This document shows, piece by piece, positions 1-11,710 of a DNA stretch of 64,000 bases (position 1 is its first letter; each line of letters starts with the position of its first letter). This stretch comes from Meghimatium bilineatum. Lineage: Eukaryota > Mollusca > Gastropoda > Stylommatophora > Philomycidae. The stretch covers positions 14,435,860 to 14,499,859 of the forward strand of contig CM067311.1 in the NCBI GenBank assembly GCA_034231615.1, read 5' to 3'. The notes under the pieces are model-generated. The model made no database searches and was not told where the DNA came from. It was given only the letters and a program-made list of their open reading frames with translations. A program made the translations under genes and the position numbers.

Positions 1-151
1 GCATAACATAGAGTTATAATATAGCATAAAGTTATATCATATAGCATACTTATAATAATACAGCATATAGTTATAACAATATTCTAGATATCTTTGAAAA
101 TATAATATCATATTTAATCATTAATTCAAAGAAATGTCACTTTGTTTACAG
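1..151. repeat. AT-rich degenerate repeat, intron 5' of exon 1
   Basis: Bases 1-85 are a loose tandem repeat of an 'agcatanagttata' type motif. The rest is AT-rich intron ending in the acceptor tttacag at 145-151. No coding signal is seen. Confidence 0.5.
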
Positions 152-276
152 CTTCAAGAAAATTCATCTCGTAATCGCTTGTCTAGTACTGGATCCATCA
201 CAGCAGCAGTTACAACAGCCCCTCCTTCTTCTACTACAACGACAACTACAGAGACTGAAGCCAAGCCTGGTGACAG
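152..276 (+). CDS. PPP1R12A: MYPT/PPP1R12 exon 1 of window (Ser/Thr-rich linker)
   Basis: Internal coding exon of the myosin phosphatase targeting subunit, the scaffold that brings PP1 catalytic subunit to myosin. It starts in phase 0 after tttacag and ends after 125 nt with AG of a split Arg codon, before donor gtttgt. It encodes about 41 residues beginning LQENSSRNRLSSTGS and then a Thr-rich run (STTTTTTETEAKPGD). The linker between ankyrin repeats and phosphorylation region in vertebrate MYPT1 is similarly Ser/Thr-rich, but this segment alone would not identify the family. The assignment rests on its phase-2 join to exon 2, which leads into the conserved exons 3-4. The ATG at 134 is intronic and is not a start. 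Confidence 0.75.
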
Positions 277-1429
277 GTTTGTTATGTATGCTGTATTGTA
301 CTTGAGAATGTTGACGTAGACACTTTAGTGAATGTGTTGAGAACTGACTTGCCCAAGTGCCTGATTTTCAATGTGGAGTTTTCTTCTGTTTCAGATTTTA
401 TTTTTCTTGAACATATTTTAGAAGATTGTTGAAAACATTGTGTTTTTCAAGTGGAAAAATATGCATATGTCAGGTAGGAACTAGTAATGATATCATATTA
501 GATGCAATGGAAAGGATCACCTTTAAGTGTAAGCTACTATGAAATTAATTTTGTGGGATTAGACATTATCATAAATAATTAATAGATTAGATAGTAACGT
601 AATGAATTATTAGATTATATTTTGAAAGTATCGTACATAATTAATGGATTAGATTTTGAAAGTATCGTAAATAATTAACAATTATAACATTTAACACTAA
701 ATTACAAGGAAGCACATTTATCATATTACAAAATATCACTGAATTACTAGGAAATATAATTTGAAAGACATGAAATATGATACTGGACTAGACAGTACAG
801 ATTAAACATGATCACCTGTTTGAATCTACCATGTTTACAAGACCGTACAAAATTTACTGCAATCTCCTGTGTTGTAATTGTAAGTGAGGCAGTTTCATAG
901 TCACAAATCTTGTACCCAAATCTCGTAAACTAGTTTGAGATTCAAGCTTGGTAGAAATCATGTGGCTCATGTTACACTGAACCTGTTACTGAGTATATAA
1001 GTGAGGTTTAAACATTCTACAATACTTGAAAAGCAATGTCCTTTACTTGATAATCTTCAACTATTATATATGATTTTTCCTTCCTTAATTAGAGTCTTAA
1101 TATTTGATCATGTCATTAAAACATTACAGAAATGAGATGACAAAAACATAATATAATAATTCATTCTATTTTACGACTTCATTTCAGTGTTGTTTTTGTT
1201 TCAATACTGTCCATGTGTCACCTAGAATCAACTTGGTATTTGATCACATTTGTTCCTGTATTAACTTTTCATGTACATTATGTATGAATATTATTCATTT
1301 AGAATTAGTGCAGCAAGATGGCTGATCTATACTTTCCATATGCCAGCTAGAATTAACTTGTTCTTTTCTTAAATTTGCTCTGGTTTCTAATTTTATTTTT
1401 ACATCAGATTATATGAATATTATGTAGTC
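277..1429 (+). other. Intron 1, unique AT-rich part
   Basis: AT-rich intron sequence. A local direct duplication of about 50 bp (attaga-ttttgaaagtatcgta type) lies at 590-690. No gene or recognisable element otherwise. Confidence 0.4.
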
Positions 1430-1495
1430 GCAACACATTCCATTCTCCAGACTACATCCTGCTAATCTGCACGAGTTTGAGAATGAATGCACAAA
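1430..1495 (-). repeat. Interspersed repeat family A, fragment
   Basis: Reverse-strand fragment of the window's most frequent dispersed repeat: caacacattccattctcc, then ctacatcctgctaatctgc, then gagtttgagaatgaatgcac. Compare the long copy at 45007-45290. Confidence 0.6.
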
Positions 1496-1851
1496 AATAT
1501 CATACAATTATAATTATTGAAACACGATGGCCAATATTGCTGGAAAACACAGTGATATATCTGAAAAACTGTGACACATTTCCCTAATTTCTTTCAGTGA
1601 GTTCTTAAAGCGGCATAGAATCATAAACTCTAGGAGGTATATTTATTATCAGTGTTCTGTTCTGTAATATTCTTACTGACATGTTTTCTCTCAAGTTAAC
1701 TGTGACTAAAACAAAGGGAAACGTGTACTATTTCATTATTTCCCCTTCATGTATTCATATAAATCTATTTGCATGTACATTTACAAGTAGTTACAGTAAT
1801 ATTTCAAGTATATGTTGACCACTAGGAAACAGAAAATATATGCTGAAAATA

Positions 1852-1901
1852 AATAGGAATAGAATAGAATAGAATAGAATAGAATAGAATAGAATAGAAA
1901 A
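1852..1901 (+). repeat. (AGAAT)n pentanucleotide microsatellite
   Basis: About eight to nine tandem copies of agaat in the first intron. Confidence 0.9.
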
Positions 1902-1929
1902 TATGTGGTGGAAGAATAGACAATAATAT

Positions 1930-2150
1930 AGTAATGGTGGGCAAAATATGGCCCACTGGTTAAATTCAATTTGCCGAACCATTTTTTGTGTGGCCTACCA
2001 GACAGATCTAAAAGTAATATGTGCATTGTCCCCAATGCTAAAAAAACTACTTGCAGTTCCAAGAGCCTACAAATATGTTGTTTGGCCCCATACCAAGTAA
2101 AATAAGCACAATCTGGATGGCCCACTCAAAAAGGGTGCCCACATCTGTAA
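1930..2150. mobile_element. hAT-like non-autonomous element, degenerate
   Basis: One end reads ggtgggcaaaatatggcccac and the other ggcccactcaaaaagggtgcccac, so the ends are imperfect inverted copies of a tgggcaaa-type terminus. Such termini are common in hAT DNA transposons. No transposase is present and target duplications were not resolved, so the call is tentative. Confidence 0.35.
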
Positions 2151-2359
2151 TTTAGTAAAAACAACGATTATTTATTTAACAAATATAATTCTGAAAAGAG
2201 ACTGATATGAGATGTTTATTCCAGTTGTTAATCATTATACCTGCAGGCTTAGCAAAATAGGGTAGAATTATATCTCCTCTGGAGGTGAAGCCTACACTTT
2301 TTCAACCTTTAAATCTGGTCTTGGAGAAGGAAGACTTTCTTATATCATCCAGCATTTTA

Positions 2360-2640
2360 CATTTGTAGAAGTGGATTGGAAATTTAACTGTTTAGAAAGA
2401 CAAATAATGGAGGGAAGAGTACCTGGGAAGAGGAGAAAGGGCAGACCAAGAAGACGATGGACAGACGACATTAAAGATAACATGAATACATCGCTAGAAA
2501 ATGCAAGCCACATCGCCCAAAAAAAAGAGAGAGAGGTTCAGAGAGTTCATTGGGAAGACAACGTTCTGGAAGGAATACGTCACAAACACAGAAGTGGATT
2601 GTGCAGTCTACACAACTATGTATCTGTTTTTACTTTCTAA
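2360..2640 (+). pseudogene. LINE reverse transcriptase C-terminal fragment
   Basis: The translated 2371-2640 frame contains LERQIMEGRVPGKRRKGRPR followed by RRWTDDIK, then ASHIAQ and VHWEDNV. This is the typical C-terminal tail of non-LTR retrotransposon polyproteins that invade animal genes. It is a fragment without its RT core and gives no host function. The clade is not certain. Confidence 0.75.
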
Positions 2641-2674
2641 AGTCAGTTCTCTATTACCATTCTTGAGGTGTTAA

Positions 2675-2765
2675 TCTTCTTCGTTCGTTCTCAAACTCCT
2701 GCAGATTAGCAGGATGTAGTCCGGAGAACAGAATGCGTTGTGTCATGGTTTAGAGATGTTAATAA
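2675..2765 (+). repeat. Interspersed repeat family A, fragment
   Basis: Matches the 5' part of family A: cgttcgttctcaaactcctg, cagattagcaggatgtagtc, cggagaacagaatgcg, tgtcatggtttagag. Confidence 0.7.
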
Positions 2766-2769
2766 AAAT

Positions 2770-3360
2770 TGTTGGTATCTTTGCCTTCTATGAATCTACA
2801 CTTCTCTTGACCAATTTTCATTTGTAGTATTTTTCTTTCTCTTCTAATAATAATTCTTAGAAAGAGTTTTTGGTTCATAAGGCTGATTGTTCAGTGTTTT
2901 TCATATTCATTGGCCCCTGACTTCTTTGGTGAGAGCTTTAAATATGAATCTCATTAAGCCGTTTGTAAACACTATTTTAGATGTATAATTGTTTATATGG
3001 ATTAGTTCTACACTAAAATCACTCAAGGCGTCCATGTCTTTTAAATGTATATTGTCTGAACCTGGTACCTTGTCATTTTCCATGTGTCATATGAAATCCT
3101 TCACTTCCGCTGCGAGTATTGGTGGTCCATCACCATATCTTATATGTTTATATCTGGTCGATCCACATCATAGATTTCACTGATGTATTTCGTCCATCTG
3201 TGTATTATGTTTTTCCTTCCTATTATTACATTACCTGTGTTAGATTTCAAGCATTCTGTAATTCTATAAGTTCTTTGCTTAATGTAATTACTTGTCAGTA
3301 TAATGTTAATAACAGAGAACCAGCCCGTATTCAATGTGACTGGATACAAACACAATTATT
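2770..3360 (-). pseudogene. LINE reverse transcriptase N-terminal part, decayed
   Basis: The reverse strand has a frame at 3355-3140 with NVIIGRKNIIHRWTKYISEI and YDVDRPDI, the segment that precedes the RT fingers in non-LTR elements. Further along, with frame breaks, come a DFIRHMENDK-like stretch and an RTISLM-like stretch (here TISLMNQKLFLRIIIRR). Several stops and frameshifts are present, so it is dead. It runs tail-to-tail with the LINE fragment at 2360-2640, separated by a family A piece. Confidence 0.65.
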
Positions 3361-4295
3361 TCAGTAGTATCATTACTTTACAGGTATGAAATATGTTACC
3401 TATAATTCTCTAGGCCTTTCTGGATAAGAAGTGTTCTGTAGTTTATAACATTTCATAATAAATTTACATCACAAAATATAACTAGTTCTATTTTGAAACT
3501 CCATTGACAAATCTGTTGTGTTATGATGGGTTTTATCAACTTTTGCATGCGGTGATCTTCCATGTTCGAATTGTGTATAATTTTACTATAATTTTATGCA
3601 GATGCCATATGAATTAACTTTATAATGATGGAAAACTGTTCTATAATTTTATAACATCTTAAATAAGGTTGATTTGTTGAAGTTGATCCCACTGAAATAG
3701 ATAGCCAGAGTCTTTAACTTTATAAACAAACAGTACACAAGTAAATGCCTGTTGACACATGCATTCTATCCCAGGCATTAATACTAGCATTTTTTTCACC
3801 CTGGGCAAACTCTAGCGCTGACACCTCCCACAATTTAAATAAACTAAATTCATTTAAGTTGTGGCAACCCTGGGGATTTTCTTGGTTCTGAAGAAAACTT
3901 ACACAATACACAAGCTATGTTATGAGTTCCTGCGAATATAGTAGTAGATTATGTGGAACAGCAGCAAGGAGCAATCTTCAATATAGTCGAATAGGCACAC
4001 AATTTAGTAATGGGGTTGGTGACAGGTACCATGATACTCCAATAATAGCAATGGAGAGTTTGGTTTGATCACATTCCCAACAAGAAAGAATAGATATTAA
4101 AAAATTTTAACTTAATCTGCCAGATATCAGCCTCTGGAAAACTACCTTCTAAGCAGTGCCGTGTTATGATGCAAAGAGGCAGCTGCATCAGGCCGCACCA
4201 ATCAAAATACATTTAAGAGGCAGCATTTCGAAGAAAAATCTTTTAATGGGAAGGGGCGGAATTTCGAAGGCTTTCATCATACTCAAAAAATCTAC
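3361..4295 (+). other. Intron 1, no recognised feature
   Basis: AT-rich sequence without exon-like frames or repeats I can name. 4160-4270 contains two short copies of an aaagaggcagc / taagaggcagc motif. Confidence 0.3.
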
Positions 4296-4692
4296 CACAA
4301 GGTCCTGCTTCTAAACTACAGATTAAACAATCTCTAATGAGAAAACCAGCTTCTAAGCTATAGAGTAAACAATAAGTGATAAGAAAACCACCCTCTAAGC
4401 TACAGATTAAACAATCTCTGAAGAGAAAACCACCCTCTAAGCTACAGATTAAACAATCTCTGAAGAGAAAACCAGCTTCTAAGCTACAGATTAAACAATC
4501 TCTGATGAGAAAACCACCCTCTAAGCTACAGATTAGACAATCTCTGAAGAGAAAACCACCCTCTAAGCTACAGATTAAACAATCTCTGAAGAGAAAACCA
4601 CCCTCTAAGCTACAGATTAAACAATCTCTGAAGAGAAAACCACCCTCTAAGCTACAGATTAAACAATCTCTGATGAGAAAACCAACTAGAAA
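4296..4692 (+). repeat. 42-bp minisatellite, about 9 copies
   Basis: The unit is gagaaaaccaccctctaagc, then tacagattaaacaatctctg plus two bases. Because 42 is a multiple of 3, one frame (4376-4711) stays open and encodes a 14-residue basic repeat (RKPPSKLQIKQSLK). It lies within intron 1 and has no start context, so it is not called coding. Early copies (4300-4375) are more diverged. Confidence 0.9.
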
Positions 4693-5222
4693 GAAACAGT
4701 TTTGTAAATGAGGGTGACATACTTAGAGGGAAACTACAACCAAGTCGTATAACCTCTACAAAAAAAAATAACCCATATAGTCTGTATCTCCCTTTGGTCC
4801 AAAAACCCTTACCAAGAATAGAAGACTACAAAATGTAAAGACAGAATATGATCAAGATCTAAGTGTTCTAACACAAATAGTATTGAGGAGGCTACAAAGT
4901 GACTACCCAAAACTCTTTTAGGCAAGAGTATATATATAGATAGCTCAATGGAGGAGGCAATGGGAAATGGTGGTGTAATAATCTATGTAGAATGGCCCAA
5001 TGGAAACCAATGAAAAATCAGTAGCCACAAGTCTTCATTCTACAAGCTTGAAGACAGAGTGTGAAGCAACTCTTGCTGGAGGGATCATATCATTTCCAGG
5101 AAGAAGTCCATCATCAAAAGCTCCATTAACTTGGAATGAAATTCAACTCACCCATTCAACCAATAAGATGATGTTATCTACAGGATTGGAAGAAAGGAAC
5201 ACACAATCCTTTTTCTGTTGAG
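4693..5222 (+). other. Intron 1, unique spacer between arrays
   Basis: No element recognised. A 73-codon frame at 5000-5221 lacks any family signature and runs into the next repeat array. Confidence 0.3.
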
Positions 5223-7411
5223 AACAGGCCACAACAGACTCAAACAACACATGTACAGGAAGTTTGGAGCTAGTAAACAGGCCACAACAGACTCAAACAA
5301 CACATGTACAGGAAGTTTGGAGTTGGTAAACAGGCCACAACAGACTCAAACAACACATGTACAGGAAGTTTGGAGTTGGTAAACAGGCCACAACAGACTC
5401 AAACAACACATGTACAGGAAGTTTGGAGTTGGTAAACAGGCCACAATAGACTCAAACAACACATGTACAGGAAGTTTGGAGTTGGTAAACAGGCCACAAC
5501 AGACTCAAACAACACATGTACAGGAAGTTTGGAGTTGGTAAACAGGCCACAATAGACTCAAACAACACATGTACAGGATGTTTGGAGTTGGTAAACAGGC
5601 CACAATAGACTCAAACAACACATGTACAGGATGTTTGGAGTTGGTAAACAGACTCAAACAACACATGTACAGGAAGTTTGGAGTTGGTAAACAGACTCAA
5701 ACAACACATGTACAGGAAGTTTGGAGTTGGTAAACAGACTCAAACAACACATGTACAGGAAGTTTGGAGTTGGTAAACAGGCCACAATAGACTCAAACAA
5801 CACATGTACAGGAAGTTTGGAGCTAGTAAACAGGCCACAATAGACTCAAACAACACATGTACAGGAAGTTTGAAGTTGGTAAACAGACTCAAACAACACA
5901 TGTACAGGATGTTTGGAGTTGGTAAACAGACTCAAACAACACATGTACAGGATGTTTGGAGTTGGTAAACAGACTCAAACAACACATGTACAGGATGTTT
6001 GGAGTTGGTAAACAGACTCAAACAACACATGTACAGGAAGTTTGAAGTTGGTAAACAGACTCAAACAACACATGTACAGGAAGTTTGGAGTTGGTAAACA
6101 GGCCACAATAGACTCAAACAACACATGTACAGGAAGTTTGGAGTTGGTAAACAGGCCACAATAGACTCAAACAACACATGTACAGGAAGTTTGAAGTTGG
6201 TAAACAGACTCAAACAACACATGTACAGGATGTTTGGAGTTGGTAAACAGACTCAAACAACACATGTACAGGATGTTTGGAGTTGGTAAACAGACTCAAA
6301 CAACACATGTACAGGAAGTTTGAAGTTGGTAAACAGACTCAAACAACACATGTACAGGAAGTTTGGAGTTGGTAAACAGGCCACAATAGACTCAAACAAC
6401 ACATGTACAGGAAGTTTGAAGTTGGTAAACAGGCCACAATAGACTCAAACAACACATGTACAGGAAGTTTGAAGTTGGTAAACAGACTCAAACAACACAT
6501 GTACAGGAAGTTTGAAGTTGGTAAACAGACTCAAACAACACATGTACAGGAAGTTTGAAGTTGGTAAACAGGCCACAATAGACTCAAACAACACATGTAC
6601 AGGAAGTTTGAAGTTGGTAAACAGGCCACAACAGACTCAAACAACACATGTACAGGAAGTTTGAAGTTGGTAAACAGGCCACAATAGACTCAAACAACAC
6701 ATGTACAGGAAGTTTGAAGTTGGTAAACAGGCCACAATAGACTCAAACAACACATGTACAGGAAGTTTGAAGTTGGTAAACAGGCCAAAATAGACTCAAA
6801 CAACACATGTACAGGAAGTTTGAAGTTGGTAAACAGACTCAAACAACACATGTACAGGATGTTTGGAGTTGGTAAACAGACTCAAACAACACATGTACAG
6901 GAAGTTTGGAGCTAGTAAACAGTCCACAACAGACTCAAACAACACATGTACAGGAAATTTGGAGTTGGTAAACAGACTCAAACAACACATGTACAGGAAG
7001 TTTGGAGCTAGTAAACAGTCCACAACAGACTCAAACAACACATGTACAGGAAGTTTGGAGCTAGTAAACAGTCCACAACAGACTCAAACAACACATGTAC
7101 AGGATGTTTGGAGTTGGTAAACAGACTCAAACAACACATGTACAGGAAGTTTGGAGCTAGTAAACAGTCCACAACAGACTCAAACAACACATGTACAGGA
7201 AGTTTGGAGTTGGTAAACAGACTCAAACAACACATGTACAGGAAGTTTGGAGTTGGTAAACAGACTCAAACAACACATGTACAGGATGTTTGGAGTTGGT
7301 AAACAGACTCAAACAACACATGTACAGGATGTTTGGAGTTGGTAAACAGACTCAAACAACACATGTACAGGATGTTTGGAGTTGGTAAACAGACTCAAAC
7401 AACACATGTAC
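5223..7411 (+). repeat. 43/53-bp two-length minisatellite, about 46 copies
   Basis: The unit core is aggaagtttggagttggtaa, then acagactcaaacaacacatg and tac (43 bp). A longer form has ten extra bases, gccacaacag or gccacaatag, after 'aaacag' (53 bp). Subtypes differ at aggaag/aggatg, gagttgg/gagctag/aagttgg and ggccac/gtccac, so the array is a mosaic of variants. Frames on both strands are by-products. Confidence 0.95.
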
Positions 7412-7870
7412 TAAAAACGCTACAAAATAATATAAACTGACAGTGTAAATGTGAAAGTAATGTTATATGATAGTAACATTATTATTTTACACTATTTTAT
7501 AGCAGATACTCAGAGTATTACCTACCAAAGATAGCAATATCATTTTAAATCTCTGTAATAACACAACTAGGCACTGCCCCTTAATTACATCATAAACTCT
7601 TCTTTCTACCTAAAATTTCCACATTTATAAGAGAAAATTCAAATTCATACACTATAATGAGTGCCAAGAAAACCACTGGCAACAACAGTGAAACGTTTAC
7701 AGGTACACACCCCCTCGCCTCTCTGTTGTTGGCGTAATATATGGACATCCCTTACCTACCAAAGACATTATCATGACATAAGGCATTCTGTTCTCCAGAC
7801 TACAGCTTGCTGATCTTCAGGATGTTGAGAATGAACACAGAAGAACAAGAAGATAACACTATCCTATAAT
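7412..7870 (+). other. Intron 1 spacer with family A fragment
   Basis: Unique AT-rich sequence to about 7770. Then a reverse-strand family A fragment at 7775-7852 (ggcattctgttctccagac, gagaatgaacacagaag). Confidence 0.5.
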
Positions 7871-9030
7871 ATACATCTGTGACAGCACTGTTACCTATCA
7901 AAGACACCATTAGTATCATACAACTCTGTGACAGCACTGTTACCTATCATAAACAACATTTGTATCTTAGTACTCTGACAGCACTGTTACCTATCAAAGA
8001 CAACATTAGTATCTTACAACTCTGTGACAGCACTGTTACCTATCATAAACAACATTTGTATCTTAGTACTCTGACAGCACAATTACCTATCAAAGACAAC
8101 ATTAGTATCTTACAACTCTGTGACAGCACTGTTACCTATCATAAACAACATTTGTATCTTAGTACTCTGACAGCACTGTTACCTATCAAAGACAACATTA
8201 GTATCATACAACTCTGTGACAGCACAATTACCTATCAAAGACAACATTAGTATCTTACAACTCTGTGACAGCACTGTTACCTATCATAAACAACATTTGT
8301 ATCTTAGTACTCTGACAGCACTGTTACCTATCAAAGACAACATTAGTATCTTACAACTCTGTGACAGCACTGTTACCTATCATAAACAACATTTGTATCT
8401 TAGTACTCTGACAGCACAATTACCTATCAAAGACAACATTAGTATCTTACAACTCTGTGACAGCACTGTTACCTATCATAAACAACATTTGTATCTTAGT
8501 ACTCTGACAGCACTGTTACCTATCAAAGACAACATTAGTATCATACAACTCTGTGACCGCACAATTACCTATCAAAGACAACATTAGTATCTTACAACTC
8601 TGTGACAGCACTGTTACCTATCATAAACAACATTTGTATCTTAGTACTCTGACAGCACAATTACCTATCAAAGACAACATTAGTATCTTACAACTCTGTG
8701 ACAGCACTGTTACCTATCATAAACAACATTTGTATCTTAGTACTCTGACAGCACAATTACCTATCAAAGACAACATTAGTATCTTACAACTCTGTGACAG
8801 CACTGTTACCTATCATAAACAACATTTGTATCTTAGTACTCTGACAGCACTGTTACCTATCAAAGACAACATTAGTATCATACAACTCTGTGACAGCACA
8901 ATTACCTATCAAAGACAACATTAGTATCTTACAACTCTGTGACAGCACTGTTACCTATCATAAACAACATTTGTATCTTAGTACTCTGACAGCACTGTTA
9001 CCTATCAAAGACAACATTATCTTATAATAC
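7870..9030 (+). repeat. About 48-bp minisatellite with 337-bp higher-order repeat
   Basis: Two monomer types alternate: gacagcactgttacctatca plus aagacaacattagtatctta, and gacagcactgttacctatca plus taaacaacatttgtatctta. A marked monomer with 'cacaattacctatc' after 'ctctgtgac' recurs at about 8216, 8553 and 8890, exactly 337 bp apart. That gives a higher-order unit of seven monomers present about 3.3 times. The three 123-codon frames spaced 337 bp apart are shadows of it. Confidence 0.93.
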
Positions 9031-9345
9031 AAATTCTTCGTTGCAGCATTATTACCTACCAGAGAAACATTATAACAAACTCTCTGTGACAGCATTATTG
9101 CCTAACAGAGACAACATCTTATAACAGAAACACTGTGACATCCTTATTGCCTAACAGAGACAACATCTTATAACAGAAACACTGTGACATCCTTATTGCC
9201 TAACAGAGACAACATCTTATAACAGAAACACTGTGACATCCTTATTGCCTAACAGAGACAACATCTTATAACAGACACACTGTGACATCCTTATTGCCTA
9301 ACAGAGACAACATCTTATAACAGAACCTCTGTGATAGCATTATTA
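9031..9345 (+). repeat. 49-bp minisatellite, about 5 copies
   Basis: The unit is tgacatccttattgcctaac, then agagacaacatcttataaca and gaaacactg. It is related to the preceding array (gacagca-ttacctatcaaagacaacat), so it is probably an older diverged flank of the same array. Confidence 0.88.
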
Positions 9346-9660
9346 CTTAACCAGAAACATTATCTTCTATAAAGACACTCTCTGTGACATCACTATTACC
9401 TACCTGTGACAACACCAAGACTTACCATAGACAACAATATCGTATAACAGAAGCTTCGTGAATGAATGAAGTTAAAAATGAGGAAAATCTTAACCTACTG
9501 TCATTACTAACCTCTAACAGTGTCATCTAAACACAAATATAACACATTTTTCTTGAAACTCATATTTATAATATTACATAATGCTCCATCTGAAACGTCT
9601 TATGTAAACACATACTTTGGTGCATCAGCCCAGGAACAACTCTATAAATGTTTCATGTAC
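9346..9660 (+). other. Intron 1, unique spacer
   Basis: No recognised feature; contains degenerate remnants of the previous repeat to about 9450. Confidence 0.3.
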
Positions 9661-9962
9661 ATGACTATTTTGCTCACATAACACAGTTATAACTCTTTAC
9701 TTGTTCACATAACACAGTTATAACTCTTTACTTGTTCACATAACACAGTTACAACTCTTTACTTGTTCATTTGAACACAGTTATAACTCTTTACTTGTTC
9801 ACATAACACAGTTATAACTCTTTACTTGTTCACATAACACAGTTATAACTCTTTACTTGTTCACATAACAGTTATAACTCTTTACTTGTTCACATAACAC
9901 AGTTATAACTCTTTACTTGTTCACATAACACAGTTATAACTCTTTACTTGTTCACTTGAACA
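9661..9962 (+). repeat. 31-bp minisatellite, about 9-10 copies
   Basis: The unit is ttcacataacacagttataa followed by ctctttacttg. Nearly identical copies, one with a 3-bp deletion and one with 'catttgaac'. Confidence 0.9.
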
Positions 9963-10094
9963 ATCTACTGCTTCCATTTTTTTCATTATGTTTTTCATTT
10001 ACTAGAAGCACAAAACTATATTAGCATATACAAGATTTAAGAATTTATTGTGAAATCTCTTAGTTATCATGTGGGAAAATTTGAATTGGAAGCT

Positions 10095-11235
10095 TATTTT
10101 AATATTTTATTTAGCTTCAACTGTAAGTGTGAAATGATATGTGTGTGTAATGTGATATTTTCATTAAGATATGTGTGTGTGGTGTGATGTGATATTTTCA
10201 GTGGAATAAATGTTTTCAATGTGATATTTTGGTTGGTGTTTGTGTGTGTAATGTGATATTTTGGTTGGTGTTTGTGTGTGCAATGTGATATTTTGGTTGG
10301 TGTTTGTGTGTACGATGTTATATTTTGGTGATTTGAGGGTGGAGTTGGCTGTTGTGATCCTAAAGCCATATTGAAGTCAAATATGTCAGACAGAAATTCA
10401 CAGTTAAGTTGTGTAAACTATGACAGAATACATTCCATTTGTTTTAATGTGATACTTGATTGTAGTGTGTAATGTGATATTTGGTCATAATTTATGCAAT
10501 GTGATACTTGATCACATGTGATATTTGGATGTAATGTGTGCAATGTGATATTTGTGTGTAATGTGATATTTGGTTTTCATGTGATATCTGGTTGTAATTT
10601 TTACATGTGATATTTGATTGTAATGTCACGTCTGCTATTTGGTTTGGTTGTTTTTTAATGTGATATTTGGATGTAATGTATGCAATCAAATATTTGTTTC
10701 TACTATGTCTAATGTTATATTTGATTGAAATTTGACATGTAATATCTGGTTCTAATGTGTCTAATTTGATATTGAAATCTGACATGTAATATTTGGTTGA
10801 AATGTGGCATGTAATATTTGGTTGCAATGTATCTAATGCCATATTTGATATAAATGTGATATATGGATATTTTTGTATAATGTCAGTATGTATAAACCAA
10901 ATTTTATATTGTAAATTATTATATTATAGTGTTTGTATAATGTAGTTCGTGGATGTTACGTGACATTTGTTGTAATATTTATAGTTGTTTGTGTAATGTG
11001 ATGTGGGGTTGTCATTTAATATTTGGTTGTATGTAATATTTATGGTTGTGTTTTTGTAATGTGATATTTGGTTGTATGTAATATTTATGGTTGTGTTTTT
11101 GTAATGTGATATTTGGTTGTATGTAATATTTATGGTTGTGTAATGTGATGTCTGGTTGTCATGTAATATTTGCTGGTATATATACCGGTATATATTTATG
11201 GTTGTGTGTGCAATGTGATGCTTGTTTACAATAAA
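10095..11235 (+). repeat. Degenerate TG-rich repeat (aatgtgatatttggttg)
   Basis: Loose copies of aatgtgatatttggttgt with variable gtgtgtg spacers occupy most of this stretch. The most regular part is 11040-11140 (about 55 bp repeated twice). A reverse-strand family A fragment (ggtggagttggctgttgtga to aatacattccatt, about 10338-10440) interrupts the array. Reverse-strand open frames here (10094-10842) are artefacts. Confidence 0.75.
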
Positions 11236-11431
11236 AGTGTCATGTGGTGTTCATTTAGGAACTGTATATATTTTCATTAGTTTAGTTTTCAGCTTGAGTA
11301 CTGCATGATAATACTGCCACTAATGCATGTAGTTTTTTTTTCTCTCTTTATCTATACCCAATTGCCACCTACCCCACGCCACCAAAATTCTCTTAAACAA
11401 TTTGTGACTACCAATGGTGTGCTGAAATCAG

Positions 11432-11710
11432 GAACAGTTACACATTTGGTCAGAGCTACAGTGGCTACAGAAGTATCTATGGAGGTAGGACAGGCAGCTA
11501 TGTATCCAGCTTTCAGCAGCGTCAGCAACAGAGAGAAGCCCAACAGAACAGTGAAGAGAAACCGGGCACACAGGAACTCGGTCGATTACATGAGCGCACG
11601 CCAGTTAGTGGGGTGACAACCACAACTGCCTTCGATACTTCTCCCTCCCCCAATCATGCCAATGCTACTAGCACTACTAGCACCTATACTACCAGCTCAA
11701 TTTCCAGAAG
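11432..11710 (+). CDS. PPP1R12A: MYPT/PPP1R12 exon 2 (Tyr/Gln/Thr-rich linker)
   Basis: The acceptor is gctgaaatcag ending at 11431; the exon is 279 nt, phase 2 at both ends, with donor gtgtgt. The joined frame reads RNSYTFGQSYSGYRSIYGGR, then a Gln-rich QQRQQQREAQQN stretch, then a Ser/Thr-rich segment ending TTSSISRR. Its last two bases (AG) complete Arg with the first base of exon 3, giving the R-R-S-Y junction also present in vertebrate MYPT1 just before the conserved phospho-site block. In-frame stops upstream of the acceptor (a TAA at about 11395) rule out a longer 5' end in this frame. The acceptor has only a weak pyrimidine tract. The 103-codon frame at 11305-11616 is in another phase and is a shadow. 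Confidence 0.8.

Noticed and set aside
4376-4711. Basic repeat protein of 111 codons
   Set aside because: 42-bp minisatellite within intron 1; the open frame follows from the unit length.
7879-8924. Three near-identical 123-codon frames as a gene family
   Set aside because: They are spaced exactly by the 337-bp higher-order repeat and are made only of the minisatellite.
5223-9345. CRISPR-like array of direct repeats
   Set aside because: Units are contiguous without unique spacers, and the genome is eukaryotic.
11305-11616. 103-codon frame starting before exon 2
   Set aside because: Wrong phase. The phase that continues into exons 1 and 3 gives the conserved R-R-S-Y junction and needs an acceptor at 11431.
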